Origin: Rhodanobacteraceae bacterium
Lineage (GTDB): Bacteria > Pseudomonadota > Gammaproteobacteria > Xanthomonadales > Rhodanobacteraceae
NCBI GenBank assembly: GCA_025928735.1
Contig: JAICIW010000003.1
Location: 1 to 22,283 of the forward strand
Length of the DNA: 22,283 bases
Direction of reading: 5' to 3'
The stretch's first letter is position 1. Each line of letters starts with the position of its first letter. The notes under the pieces were generated by a model, which saw only the letters and a program-made list of their open reading frames with translations, made no database searches and was not told where the DNA came from. A program made the translations under genes and the position numbers. Shown here in pieces: positions 1 through 6,207 of the stretch.

Positions 1-32
1 ACAACCAGAACAACGGCAACAGCGCCAAGTAA
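1..32 (+). CDS. 3' end of a gene, probably a second S10-type serine carboxypeptidase (partial)
   Basis: Only the last nine codons and a TAA stop are inside the window. They read NQNNGNSAK in the frame starting at base 3. The complete S10 peptidase just downstream ends in a very similar peptide, HQNGNSK, and both genes are followed 25-28 bases later by almost the same terminator hairpin. This suggests that the truncated gene is a tandem paralogue of that peptidase. The identification rests on nine residues and the shared terminator, so it is tentative. The rest of the gene lies to the left of the window. Confidence 0.5.
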   Translation, partial: NQNNGNSAK

Positions 33-56
33 CCTTTTGCACGCTCATGGCGTTCG

Positions 57-88
57 AACCGGCGCGACTCGATCGCGCCGGTTTTTTT
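57..88 (+). terminator. Rho-independent terminator of the left-edge gene
   Basis: An 11-bp perfect stem pairs AACCGGCGCGA at 57-67 with TCGCGCCGGTT at 73-83 around a 5-base loop. A run of seven T starts at 82. It lies 25 bases after the stop codon of the truncated gene. Sequence and spacing are very close to the terminator at 1927-1957. Confidence 0.9.
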
Positions 89-252
89 ACGCGCGTTTCG
101 GCGGTCAGGTCCTCGATGGTTGGCGGTGCGCAACCGGCAACGCGCGAACGTGACTTGTGGGGTATGACCGCGCCGCGCCGATCACGCATACTCGGGCGCT
201 CCCGAGCGCCTTCGCAGGCCGGGGACGTTGCTCAATCAACCGGGGATCCCTC

Positions 253-1899
253 ATGAAATCCAGTCGCCTTGCCGTCGCCCTCGCGTCGCTGCTGTTGTGC
301 AGCGCGCCCGCCTTCGCAGCTTCTTCTGCCAGCGCCAACGAGCCAGCGCAAACACCGAACCAGGACATCCAGGTGGGCAGTCTGACCGAGCGGCTTTCCA
401 AACCGATGTCGTCCGTCACCCACGGCAGCGTCACGGTTGAAGGCAAGCCCATCAGTTACCAAGCCGAAGCGGGAACGCTGGTGCTGGATGGGACCGGCGC
501 GGACGAAGGCAAGCCGCAGGTCGCGATGAGTTACGTCGCGTACTTCAAGCAGGGCGCCGACGCGTCCAAGCGCCCGATCACCTTCATCTACAACGGCGGT
601 CCCGGTTCCTCGACCGTGTGGCTGCACATGGGCGCGTGGGGTCCGAAGCGCGTCGTTACCAACGACGACACGCACACGCCGGCCGCGCCGTACCAGCTCG
701 TCAACAACGATTACAGCCTGCTGGATGCCAGCGATCTCGTCTTCATCGACATGCCCGGTACGGGCTTCGGCCGCCTGCTTTCGCAAGGCAAGGACGACGC
801 CGCGCGTGCCCGCAGCCACAAGGAACTGGCCAAGAAGTATTGGGGCGTGGATGCCGATGCCGAGGCGTTCGCGAATTTCATCACCCAGTTCATTTCCGGC
901 CACCACCGCTGGAACTCGCCCAAATACCTGTTCGGCGAAAGCTACGGCACCACCCGCTCGGCGGTGCTTTCCAATCTGCTGCAGAGTCGCTACGACGTCG
1001 ATCTCAATGGCGTGATGCTGCTGTCGCAGATCCTCAACTTCTCGCTCAGCATCGACGGCTCCGACGCGAACCCCGGCATCGACATGCCCTACGTGCTGGC
1101 GCTGCCGACCTACGCCGCTACGGCGTGGTACCACCACAAGCTGCCGAAGTTCGAAGGCAACGCGCTCGCGCCGCTGCTGAAGGAAGTGGCTGCGTTCGCC
1201 ACCACCGACTACGAGCAGGCGTTGTCGGCGGGTTCGCTGCTGGACGCGAATCGAAAGCAGGCCATCGCGGCGAAGCTGCACGACTACACCGGATTGCCGG
1301 TCGATTATTTGATGAAAGCCAACCTGCGCGTCACCGGTGGCATGTTCGAGCAAGAGTTGCAAAGCGGCACCGACATCACCACCGGCCGCCTCGACACGCG
1401 CTTCTCCGGCCCGAGCATGGACCCGCTGGCCAAGACCCGCGCCTACGATCCGCAGTCGGCGGCGATCAGTTCGGCCTACGTGTCGGCGTTCAACGATTAC
1501 GTGCGCCGCGACCTCAAGTTCGGCGATGGCATGAGGTTCCGGCCATCGGTGTACGGCGCCGAGGATTTCCACTGGGATCGCGAGCACAAGGCGCCGGGCA
1601 TGCGCTTCTCGCGCGGCGCGCTCAACGTGATGCCCGATCTCGCGGCAGCGATGAAGTACAACCCGGACCTGAAAGTGAAATTGTTCGGCGGCTTCTATGA
1701 CCTCGCCACACCGTACTACACCGCGATTTACGAGATGCAGCATCTGCCGATTCCCGATTCGCTGCGCCAGAACATCAGCTACGCATTCTTCCCGTCGGGC
1801 CACATGGTGTATGCGCACATTCCCTCGCTGAAGAAGCTGCACGACGATGCCGCAGCCTTTATCGATTCGACCAGCCACCAAAACGGCAACTCGAAGTAA
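253..1899 (+). CDS. Secreted S10 family serine carboxypeptidase
   Basis: A 548-residue protein of the serine carboxypeptidase family S10 (alpha/beta-hydrolase fold), which removes C-terminal residues from peptides. Residues 1-22 form a signal peptide (MKSS, hydrophobic core, likely cleavage after AFA), so it acts in the periplasm or outside the cell. The oxyanion segment NGGPGSS is at 114-120. The catalytic triad can be read as Ser230 in GESYGT, Asp483 in GFYDLATP and His517 in PSGHMVY. The ATG at 253 was chosen because the signal peptide starts there and a GGGGA lies 7 bases upstream; the frame is open further upstream, but that part does not look like protein. It is flanked by its own terminator and probably by a tandem paralogue on the left. 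Substrate preference cannot be read from the sequence. Confidence 0.93.
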   Translation: MKSSRLAVALASLLLCSAPAFAASSASANEPAQTPNQDIQVGSLTERLSKPMSSVTHGSVTVEGKPISYQAEAGTLVLDGTGADEGKPQVAMSYVAYFKQGADASKRPITFIYNGGPGSSTVWLHMGAWGPKRVVTNDDTHTPAAPYQLVNNDYSLLDASDLVFIDMPGTGFGRLLSQGKDDAARARSHKELAKKYWGVDADAEAFANFITQFISGHHRWNSPKYLFGESYGTTRSAVLSNLLQSRYDVDLNGVMLLSQILNFSLSIDGSDANPGIDMPYVLALPTYAATAWYHHKLPKFEGNALAPLLKEVAAFATTDYEQALSAGSLLDANRKQAIAAKLHDYTGLPVDYLMKANLRVTGGMFEQELQSGTDITTGRLDTRFSGPSMDPLAKTRAYDPQSAAISSAYVSAFNDYVRRDLKFGDGMRFRPSVYGAEDFHWDREHKAPGMRFSRGALNVMPDLAAAMKYNPDLKVKLFGGFYDLATPYYTAIYEMQHLPIPDSLRQNISYAFFPSGHMVYAHIPSLKKLHDDAAAFIDSTSHQNGNSK

Positions 1900-1926
1900 T
1901 CGTTGGCACCTGACAGGCGGCATACC

Positions 1927-1957
1927 ACCGGCGCGACGCAAGCCGCGCCGGTTTTTT
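1927..1957 (+). terminator. Rho-independent terminator of the S10 peptidase gene
   Basis: The 9-bp stem ACCGGCGCG (1927-1935) pairs with CGCGCCGGT (1944-1952), followed by a T run at 1952-1957. It lies 28 bases after the peptidase stop. The convergent minus-strand membrane gene ends at 1957, inside the T run. Confidence 0.9.
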
Positions 1958-2601
1958 CATTCCCGCCCGAACCGCGTGATCTCGTCGAGTGCGGCTTCGG
2001 CACACCGCACGCTGCGGCCGGCGCTTTGATCTTCGATCTTGCTGGCATAGCCCATCCGGCGCATCGCCCACACCACGACCACGAGCGATGCGAGGCCCGC
2101 CAGACCGCTCGCGATTGCCCAACGGGCAAAGACCGGCGACCACAGCTCAACCCCATAGGCGGCCAGGTTCACCCACAACACCGGAATCCATATGAAGCAA
2201 CCGACCACGGCGTTGACCGGTGTTTCCACGCGCACCCGGAACGCGCGCAACTCGGCGAGCTTGCGCTGGATGTCGAGCACCGGTGCCGCATAGTCGATGC
2301 GATGGATCAGATAAAGATTGCGCGCTGCAAAGACGATCAGGAGCACGCCGTAGGCGTGCGCCACCACGCCGCAAACCAGCACGTCCGGCCTGTGCAAATG
2401 GCTTGCCCAGAGCGCGCCACCGCAAATCGCAAGCACGACGCCGATCGCCAATTGCAGGAGTTGCCCCCACCACAACGGGCGCAGCGCCCCGCGCGCCCGA
2501 TCCAGGCGCCGGTCGTGGACATCCGCGCGCAGGAGTGCTTCCAGACCGTCCTGCCGCAAACTCATCTCGGTCCAGGCCTGCTTCATTTCGTCTAGATCCA
2601 T
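1957..2601 (-). CDS. Four-helix membrane protein co-transcribed with an ECF sigma factor
   Basis: A 214-residue protein that I do not recognise as a named family. Residues 1-40 are polar and helical (DLDEMKQAW... with many charged residues) and are probably cytoplasmic. Four hydrophobic stretches follow at about 45-68, 72-93, 128-150 and 160-180, and then a polar tail. An in-frame ATG at 2607 would overlap the sigma gene stop as ATGA. The ATG at 2601 is preferred because GGAG sits 7 bases before it, but only 1 base before the alternative. The tight coupling to the sigma gene suggests a membrane-bound regulator such as an anti-sigma factor. That role is inferred from position only: no zinc-binding ZAS motif (HxxxCxxC) is visible. 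Confidence 0.8.
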   Translation of the reverse strand: MDLDEMKQAWTEMSLRQDGLEALLRADVHDRRLDRARGALRPLWWGQLLQLAIGVVLAICGGALWASHLHRPDVLVCGVVAHAYGVLLIVFAARNLYLIHRIDYAAPVLDIQRKLAELRAFRVRVETPVNAVVGCFIWIPVLWVNLAAYGVELWSPVFARWAIASGLAGLASLVVVVWAMRRMGYASKIEDQSAGRSVRCAEAALDEITRFGRE

Positions 2602-2603
2602 GG

Positions 2604-3140
2604 TCATGCTCCGATCGGTGCAGCGGTCATGTCCGCGCGCAGTTTCTGCTTGATGCGGTTGAGCTTGGTCGCCACGTTGGTTTCGCTGATGCCGAGCACG
2701 TCGGCGATCTCCGCGTAGCTGTGGTCTTCCAGATACAGCAGCACCAGTGCGCGGTTCAGCGCATCGAGCCGCGCGATGAAGGCGTGCAGCGCGGCAATGC
2801 GCTCGTCGCGCTCCATCGCTTCGTGCTGGGTGTTGCCCGGGCCCGCCACGGTTTCCAGCTGCGCGGGATCGAGCGGCTCGAGATGATCCGCACCCGATCG
2901 CCTTGCGTTGCGGGCATACGAGATGGCGACGTTCAATGCGACGCGGTACATCCAGGTGGTGAATTTCGCGCAACGCTCGTCAAATCTGCCGAACGAGCGC
3001 CACAGTTGCGCCGCGATTTCCTGGGCCAGGTCATCCCGGTCGTGGCGATCGCGGGCATAGACGCCCGCAACCTTGAACACGATCCGCCGGTGTTCGCGCA
3101 GCAGTGCTTCGAACCGTTGTTGATCGAGCCTTCCGCGCAT
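2604..3140 (-). CDS. ECF-type RNA polymerase sigma factor
   Basis: A 178-residue protein of the usual size for an extracytoplasmic-function sigma factor, which redirects RNA polymerase to a small regulon. Region 2 spans about residues 10-80, with the core-binding DRDDLAQEI at 34-42 and the -10-reading segment KFTTWMYRVALNVAISYAR at 59-77. Region 4 spans about 120-170, with the helix-turn-helix SYAEIADVLGISETNVATKL at 141-160. A strong GGGGA lies 7 bases before the ATG at 3140. The next gene follows without a gap, so the pair probably forms one regulatory unit. The subgroup and the inducing signal cannot be determined from this sequence. Confidence 0.93.
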   Translation of the reverse strand: MRGRLDQQRFEALLREHRRIVFKVAGVYARDRHDRDDLAQEIAAQLWRSFGRFDERCAKFTTWMYRVALNVAISYARNARRSGADHLEPLDPAQLETVAGPGNTQHEAMERDERIAALHAFIARLDALNRALVLLYLEDHSYAEIADVLGISETNVATKLNRIKQKLRADMTAAPIGA

Positions 3141-3187
3141 GACTTTCCCCGTGGATTCACGACATGATTCGCGGGCGCGCGAAAAAA

Positions 3188-3216
3188 GTCACACGCCACG
3201 CACCATCACCTACAAT
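3188..3216 (+). promoter_or_regulatory. Predicted sigma70 promoter of the DUF502-thpR operon
   Basis: GTCACA (3188-3193) and TACAAT (3211-3216) are separated by exactly 17 bases; they match 4/6 and 5/6 of the consensus. The predicted start near 3223 leaves a leader of about 8 bases before the ATG at 3231. No clear ribosome binding site fits there, so the transcript may be nearly leaderless. Confidence 0.5.
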
Positions 3217-3230
3217 GCCGGCACTTCCGG

Positions 3231-3929
3231 ATGACTACCGTGGCCGCCCCCGAACTCCACATCAAGCGCTACCTGATCACGGGCCTGCTTGCCTTCATCC
3301 CGGTGTGGATCACCTGGGTGGTGTTCAAGTTCGTGTTCACGCTGCTGGCGGGCGTCGGCGCACCGCTGGTCACGGGCATCATCGAATTGATCGGGCTGGG
3401 CGCGCCGCAGGCCGCGCAGGCGTTGCACCGCGACTGGGTGGTGTCGATCCTCGCCTTCATCCTGACGCTGGTGGCGCTCTACCTGCTCGGCTGGTTGTCC
3501 ACCCGCGTGATCGGGCGGCGCATCCTCGGACGCGTGGATCGCCTGCTGGAACGTCTGCCGCTGGTCCACACGATCTACGGCGGCGTCAAGAAATTGATGA
3601 CGCTGATGCGCAACAAACCCGGCGGCACGCAACGCGTGGTGCTGATCGATTTTCCCTCGCCGCAGTTGAAATCGGTAGGGTTCGTCACCCGCACCTTCAT
3701 CGACGCCGCCGGTCGCGAAATCGCCGCGGTGTACGTGCCGACCACGCCCAACCCCACCGGCGGCTACCTCGAACTGGTACCGACCGAACGTCTGGTCGCC
3801 ACCGACTGGAGCATGGACCAGGCGATGGCCTTCATCGTCTCGGGCGGCGCGGTCGGGCCCGAACAGTTGCCGGATGTGGAAGGCACGCCGGCGCGCGCGG
3901 TCCAAGCCACGGACCGGATCGCATCGTGA
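3231..3929 (+). CDS. DUF502 family inner-membrane protein
   Basis: A 232-residue protein matching the DUF502 family of bacterial membrane proteins, whose function is unknown. Two transmembrane segments lie at about 16-40 and 65-88. A soluble C-terminal domain follows, with recognisable family segments: PLVHTIYGGVKKL, PNPTGGYLELVP and a late SGG. The last residues (about 215-232) are poorly conserved. The ATG at 3231 follows a predicted promoter by only about 15 bases. The stop codon overlaps the GTG start of the next gene (GTGA), which indicates translational coupling with thpR. Whether the two products share a pathway is unknown. Confidence 0.88.
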   Translation: MTTVAAPELHIKRYLITGLLAFIPVWITWVVFKFVFTLLAGVGAPLVTGIIELIGLGAPQAAQALHRDWVVSILAFILTLVALYLLGWLSTRVIGRRILGRVDRLLERLPLVHTIYGGVKKLMTLMRNKPGGTQRVVLIDFPSPQLKSVGFVTRTFIDAAGREIAAVYVPTTPNPTGGYLELVPTERLVATDWSMDQAMAFIVSGGAVGPEQLPDVEGTPARAVQATDRIAS

Positions 3930-4507
3930 GTCGGGCCGCGACGGATTCCACCGCCGATCTCCGCTGCTTCCTGGCATTGCTGCCCGACGCGGCCAGCCTG
4001 CAAAACCTGCGACGTTGCCGCGATACGCTGGAACGCACCATCGCCGGCGCCGCGCGCGGCGTGCGCTGGATCGAACCCGCCGCGTTGCACATGACCTTGC
4101 GCTTCCTCGGCGAATCGGGCAGCGCGCAGATCGATTATTTCAAGCACATGCTGCCGACGCTGGCACCATCCCTGCCACCCATTTCGACGCGCCGCTTCGG
4201 CGTCTGGCCCAACCGGGCTCGGCCGCGGCTGCTGGTGCTTGAACTCGAACCGAGCGAGGCGCTGTCGGATCTTGCAGCTGCGTGCGAAGCGCATGCGCGC
4301 AAGGCCGGCTTCACGGCGGAAACCCGCGACTTCCGCGCGCACATCACACTCGCACGCCTGCGCCCCGGCTGTGCATTCGGCATCCTGCCCCATCCTCCGC
4401 CGTCGATCGCGTTCGACGCGGTCGCGTTGATGCAAAGCACGCTTGCGCAACCGGCCTCGACGTACACCGAACTTGCTCGCGTGGCCCTTGCAGCGCCGAC
4501 ACCGTAG
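3926..4507 (+). CDS. thpR: RNA 2',3'-cyclic phosphodiesterase (ThpR/LigT family)
   Basis: A 193-residue 2H phosphoesterase that opens 2',3'-cyclic phosphate ends of RNA to 2'-phosphate. The family was first described in bacteria as a 2'-5' RNA ligase. The two signature motifs are HMTL (His55) and HITL (His139), spaced as expected for the family. The start is a GTG at 3926 that overlaps the preceding stop by four bases; the open frame extends further left, but that part is only the other-frame reading of the DUF502 gene. The TAG stop at 4505-4507 is the first part of a REP-type repeat, so the very C-terminus is set by that element. Confidence 0.92.
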   Translation: MSRAATDSTADLRCFLALLPDAASLQNLRRCRDTLERTIAGAARGVRWIEPAALHMTLRFLGESGSAQIDYFKHMLPTLAPSLPPISTRRFGVWPNRARPRLLVLELEPSEALSDLAAACEAHARKAGFTAETRDFRAHITLARLRPGCAFGILPHPPPSIAFDAVALMQSTLAQPASTYTELARVALAAPTP

Positions 4508-4606
4508 GTTGGGCTGAACACGGATTCATCCGTGTGAAGCCCAACGATGCACCCCGCGTATTGATGTTGGGCTTCTTCCGGAGGGATCCGGAGTCAGCCC
4601 AACCTA
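4505..4606. repeat. REP pair (BIME-like), copy 1
   Basis: A 102-bp inverted structure with outer arms TAGGTTGGGCTGA (4505-4517) and TCAGCCCAACCTA (4594-4606). It consists of two hairpins, each closed by GTTGGGCT/AGCCCAAC. The left one has an inner stem ACACGGAT/ATCCGTGT separated from the outer stem by GA/GA mismatches; the right one has an inner TCCGG/CCGGA stem. The left hairpin is preceded by GTAG, the tetranucleotide typical of REP elements moved by REP-associated tyrosine transposases. The right end reads ATAG on the minus strand. The ends supply the stop codons of thpR (+) and of the beta-CASP gene (-). It can also act as a bidirectional terminator or 3' stabiliser (inference). A second copy is at 15093-15188. 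Confidence 0.9.
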
Positions 4607-6022
4607 TACGGCGACGCGCGTGTCGGGCATCGGCAGCGTCACCCGGCTGCCCCACCGCGATTTCAATTCGCCCGCCAACGTGGAGCGCCCCGGGTCTTCG
4701 CCGTGCACGAGGCAGACCGGCGGATGTCCCGCAATCTTCCCGTACCACGCCGACAACCCGTCCTTGTCGGCATGCGCGGACAGGCCGCCCACCGTATGCA
4801 CCTGCGCGCGCACCGGAATGTCATCGCCAAACAGCCGCACGCGTTTCGCGCCATCCACGATGATCCTCCCCAAGGTGCCGGCCGCCTGGTAACCGACGAA
4901 CACGACGTGCGCGGACGGATTGGCAAGGTTGTGGCGCAGATGATGGCGAATGCGTCCGCCCGTGCACATGCCGGAACCGGCGATGATCACCGCGTGATCG
5001 TGGATGGCGTTGATGGCGCGCGATGCGGCCCCGTCCTCGGCAAGCGTCAGGTTCGGCAGACGCAACGGCTGCGGACGCGTCGCCCACAATTTCCTCGCCG
5101 CTTCGTCGAACAGGTTTTCGTGGCGATCGTAGGCCGCGGTGACGCGGATCGCCATCGGGCTGTCGAGGAACAGCGTGAACGCGCCGAGGTTCCACGCATC
5201 GAAATGCTCGGCAAAGAAATACAACAGCTCCTGGGTACGTCCCACCGCGAACGCGGGGATCACCACGTTGCCGCCGTCCCGGTGCGCGGCCGCGAAAATG
5301 GACGCGAGTTCCGCGATCGTGTCCTGATGCGACTTGTGCAGGCGATCGCCGTAGGTCGATTCCATCACCACCAGATCGGCCGCAGGAACCGGCGCGGGAT
5401 CGCACAGGATCGGCGTGTGGTCGGGACCGAGGTCACCACTGAACACCAGCTTGCGCGATATCGCATTTTCCGTTGCTTCGATTTCCACGATCGCGGAACC
5501 CAGGATGTGGCCCGCATCGCGCAGCGTGAGGCGCACGCCGGGCAGGATGTCACTCGGCGCATCGTATTCGACCGGTCGCATCCGCTGCATCGCCGCGTCC
5601 ACATCATCCTGCGTATACAGCGGCACGGACGGTTTTTGCCCCGGTTGCAGATGCCGGTTGTCCTGTTCGGCCTCCATCTGCGCGATGTGCGCTGAGTCGC
5701 CCAGCATGATGGACGCCAGATCGATGGTGGCCGGGTGGGTGAAGATCGGCCCCGCGAATCCGCGCTTCGCCAGCAGCGGCACGCGCCCGGAATGGTCGAT
5801 ATGCGCGTGGCTCAACACCAGCACGTCGATGGACGCCGGCTCGAACGGAAAATCATCGGCGTTGCGTTCGTCGGCCTTGCTTTCGCCCTGCGGGCGATTC
5901 GGCCGTCCCTGGCGCTCACCTTGCACCATCCCGCAATCGAGCAACACGCGTTTGCCCGCGACTTCCACGAGATGGCACGATCCGGTCACCTCGCCCGCCG
6001 CGCCGTGAAACACGATTTCCAT
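4604..6022 (-). CDS. Beta-CASP metallo-beta-lactamase-fold RNA-processing enzyme
   Basis: A 472-residue cytoplasmic protein of the metallo-beta-lactamase superfamily, beta-CASP branch (RNA-processing exonuclease/CPSF-like). The zinc-binding motif HAHIDH is at 72-77. Downstream motifs include FSGDLG (third metal-ligand region), ESTYGD, PAFAVGRTQELL, GSGMCTGGRIRHHL and, near the end, GGLSAHAD and CLVHGE, which together form the beta-CASP and RMMBL parts. Such enzymes cut or trim RNA; the natural substrate here is unknown. The ATG at 6022 is preceded by a strong GGGGAGGGG; longer upstream frames lack this and overlap the next gene. The TAG stop comes from the REP repeat. It is convergent with thpR, another RNA-end enzyme. 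Confidence 0.92.
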   Translation of the reverse strand: MEIVFHGAAGEVTGSCHLVEVAGKRVLLDCGMVQGERQGRPNRPQGESKADERNADDFPFEPASIDVLVLSHAHIDHSGRVPLLAKRGFAGPIFTHPATIDLASIMLGDSAHIAQMEAEQDNRHLQPGQKPSVPLYTQDDVDAAMQRMRPVEYDAPSDILPGVRLTLRDAGHILGSAIVEIEATENAISRKLVFSGDLGPDHTPILCDPAPVPAADLVVMESTYGDRLHKSHQDTIAELASIFAAAHRDGGNVVIPAFAVGRTQELLYFFAEHFDAWNLGAFTLFLDSPMAIRVTAAYDRHENLFDEAARKLWATRPQPLRLPNLTLAEDGAASRAINAIHDHAVIIAGSGMCTGGRIRHHLRHNLANPSAHVVFVGYQAAGTLGRIIVDGAKRVRLFGDDIPVRAQVHTVGGLSAHADKDGLSAWYGKIAGHPPVCLVHGEDPGRSTLAGELKSRWGSRVTLPMPDTRVAV

Positions 6023-6125
6023 GGCCCCTCCCCGCAGTCCGAAGTCGCCGCAGTATGCAGGCGCATGGGTCGCGCACAAAGCAACGGAAAGCGGCATGAC
6101 TTCCGACAGGGGTGTGTTCCACACT

Positions 6126-6140
6126 TGCCAGTTGCTGGCA
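6126..6140. promoter_or_regulatory. Operator-like inverted repeat upstream of the M13 peptidase gene
   Basis: TGCCAG (6126-6131) and CTGGCA (6135-6140) form a 6-bp perfect inverted repeat around 3 bases. It lies 68 bases upstream of the M13 gene start, next to a CACAAT that could be a -10 box (6139-6144), but no good -35 box accompanies it. This is a possible regulator site; no family is suggested. Confidence 0.25.
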
Positions 6141-6207
6141 CAATCGATGGTTCTTGCGCGCGCGCGGCGCGCGGCATCCCGTTTTGCAACGCCAAAAGGA
6201 CGCATCC

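Noticed and set aside
232..1941. Long open frame antisense to the S10 peptidase gene
   Set aside because: Arg/His/Val-rich composition, no start signal and no recognisable domain; a by-product of high third-position GC in the real gene.
3164..3925. Extension of the thpR frame to the left, giving a 447-residue protein
   Set aside because: The extra part is the other-frame reading of the DUF502 gene; the GTG at 3926 overlapping its stop is a normal coupled start.
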